Source: an uncultured Myxococcales bacterium (GTDB taxonomy: Bacteria > Myxococcota_A > UBA9042). Taken from it: a DNA stretch of 50,172 nt. Made by a program: the position numbers and the translations under genes. The notes below the pieces were generated by a model. It saw only the letters and a list, made by a program, of their open reading frames with translations. It did not search any database and was not told the DNA's origin. How positions within the stretch are numbered: position 1 is the first letter of the stretch; each line of letters begins with the position of its first letter. Positions 50,074-50,172 of the stretch are shown here, piece after piece. The stretch covers positions 1-50,172 of the forward strand of contig CAIYWC010000035.1 of NCBI GenBank assembly GCA_903929795.1. The letters run 5' to 3'.

Positions 50074-50172
50074 CTACTTCCGCCGCTCGGCCCGCTTCAC
50101 CGCCTTGTCCTTGGCGCGCTCTTCGGCCTCGTGCAGTCGAAACGAATCCGCATCAATCATCACCACTTCCGA
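50074..50172 (-). CDS. C-terminal fragment of an ORF entering from the right edge
   Basis: On the minus strand the frame is open from the window edge to a TAG at 50074-50076 and reads EVVMIDADSFRLHEAEERAK, then DKAVKRAERRK. This charged helical tail is consistent with the C-terminus of a gene upstream of the zinc-ribbon gene. Too short to identify. Confidence 0.35.
   Translation of the reverse strand, partial: SEVVMIDADSFRLHEAEERAKDKAVKRAERRK

Noticed and set aside
1..50172. CRISPR arrays, tRNA, rRNA, integrase or complete IS
   Set aside because: No regularly spaced repeats, RNA gene folds or transposase/integrase motifs were seen by eye on either strand.

Overview
This is a GC-rich, gene-dense stretch of bacterial DNA. 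A complete RecBCD complex and a kinase N-lobe relic of the type common in Myxococcota suggest a Gram-negative of the Myxococcota/deltaproteobacterial kind; that assignment is an inference, because the window has no rRNA, tRNA or other taxonomic marker. There is no CRISPR array, tRNA or intact insertion sequence that I can see.

Layout. (1) 1-8163: the 3' end of a large restriction-type helicase, then a tightly coupled three-gene operon (ATPase with a Cys cluster; 499-aa protein; 1285-aa protein with a nuclease-like C-terminus). Its layout recalls the DptF/DptG/DptH (DndFGH) restriction modules, but the large subunit has no visible ATPase motif. (2) 8266-16549: recC-recB-recD, transcribed leftward with 4-nt overlaps. 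(3) 16879-18671: a PD-(D/E)XK nuclease of the PGN_0703-like type and a Fic AMP-transferase with its own inhibitory helix. (4) 18693-25970: a six-gene leftward operon (SWIM zinc finger, MoxR ATPase, HEXXH-metallopeptidase/VWA protein, tandem-AAA ATPase, two small proteins) divergent from a WYL-domain regulator. (5) 26102-48936: many mostly single genes: a second tandem-AAA ATPase, YqaJ-type nuclease plus a truncated copy, PcfJ-like protein, alpha/beta hydrolase, sigma-like protein, E1-like (ThiF)-ankyrin fusion, DUF1810 protein, HDAC-fold deacetylase, MESH1/SpoT-type hydrolase and many proteins I do not recognise. (6) 49039-50172: small genes resembling cargo of proteobacterial mobile elements.

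The most striking feature is a shared operator. A 19-bp inverted repeat, TGCGACA-N5-TGTCGCA, occurs ten times between 24.9 and 49.0 kb. Five copies are perfect and five have one or two mismatches. All lie between genes upstream of start codons, and the arms are always exactly 5 bp apart. One copy sits between the WYL regulator and the SWIM-MoxR-VWA-AAA operon. Others precede the second tandem-AAA gene, the PcfJ-like gene, the DUF1810 gene, the deacetylase and the SpoT-type hydrolase. I infer that the WYL protein, or a homologue, controls a dispersed regulon whose core is the SWIM-MoxR-VWA-AAA machine. I saw no copies in the first 24 kb.

How the genes may work together (inference): MoxR and tandem-AAA ATPases with a VWA/metallopeptidase partner look like a remodelling or proteolytic machine. 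The SWIM protein may recognise nucleic acid or protein, and the regulon adds deacetylase, nucleotide-hydrolase, nuclease and ubiquitin-activation-like chemistry. This is the kind of toolkit seen in NTP-dependent conflict or stress systems. The RecBCD and Dpt-like blocks to the left add a more conventional anti-DNA layer.
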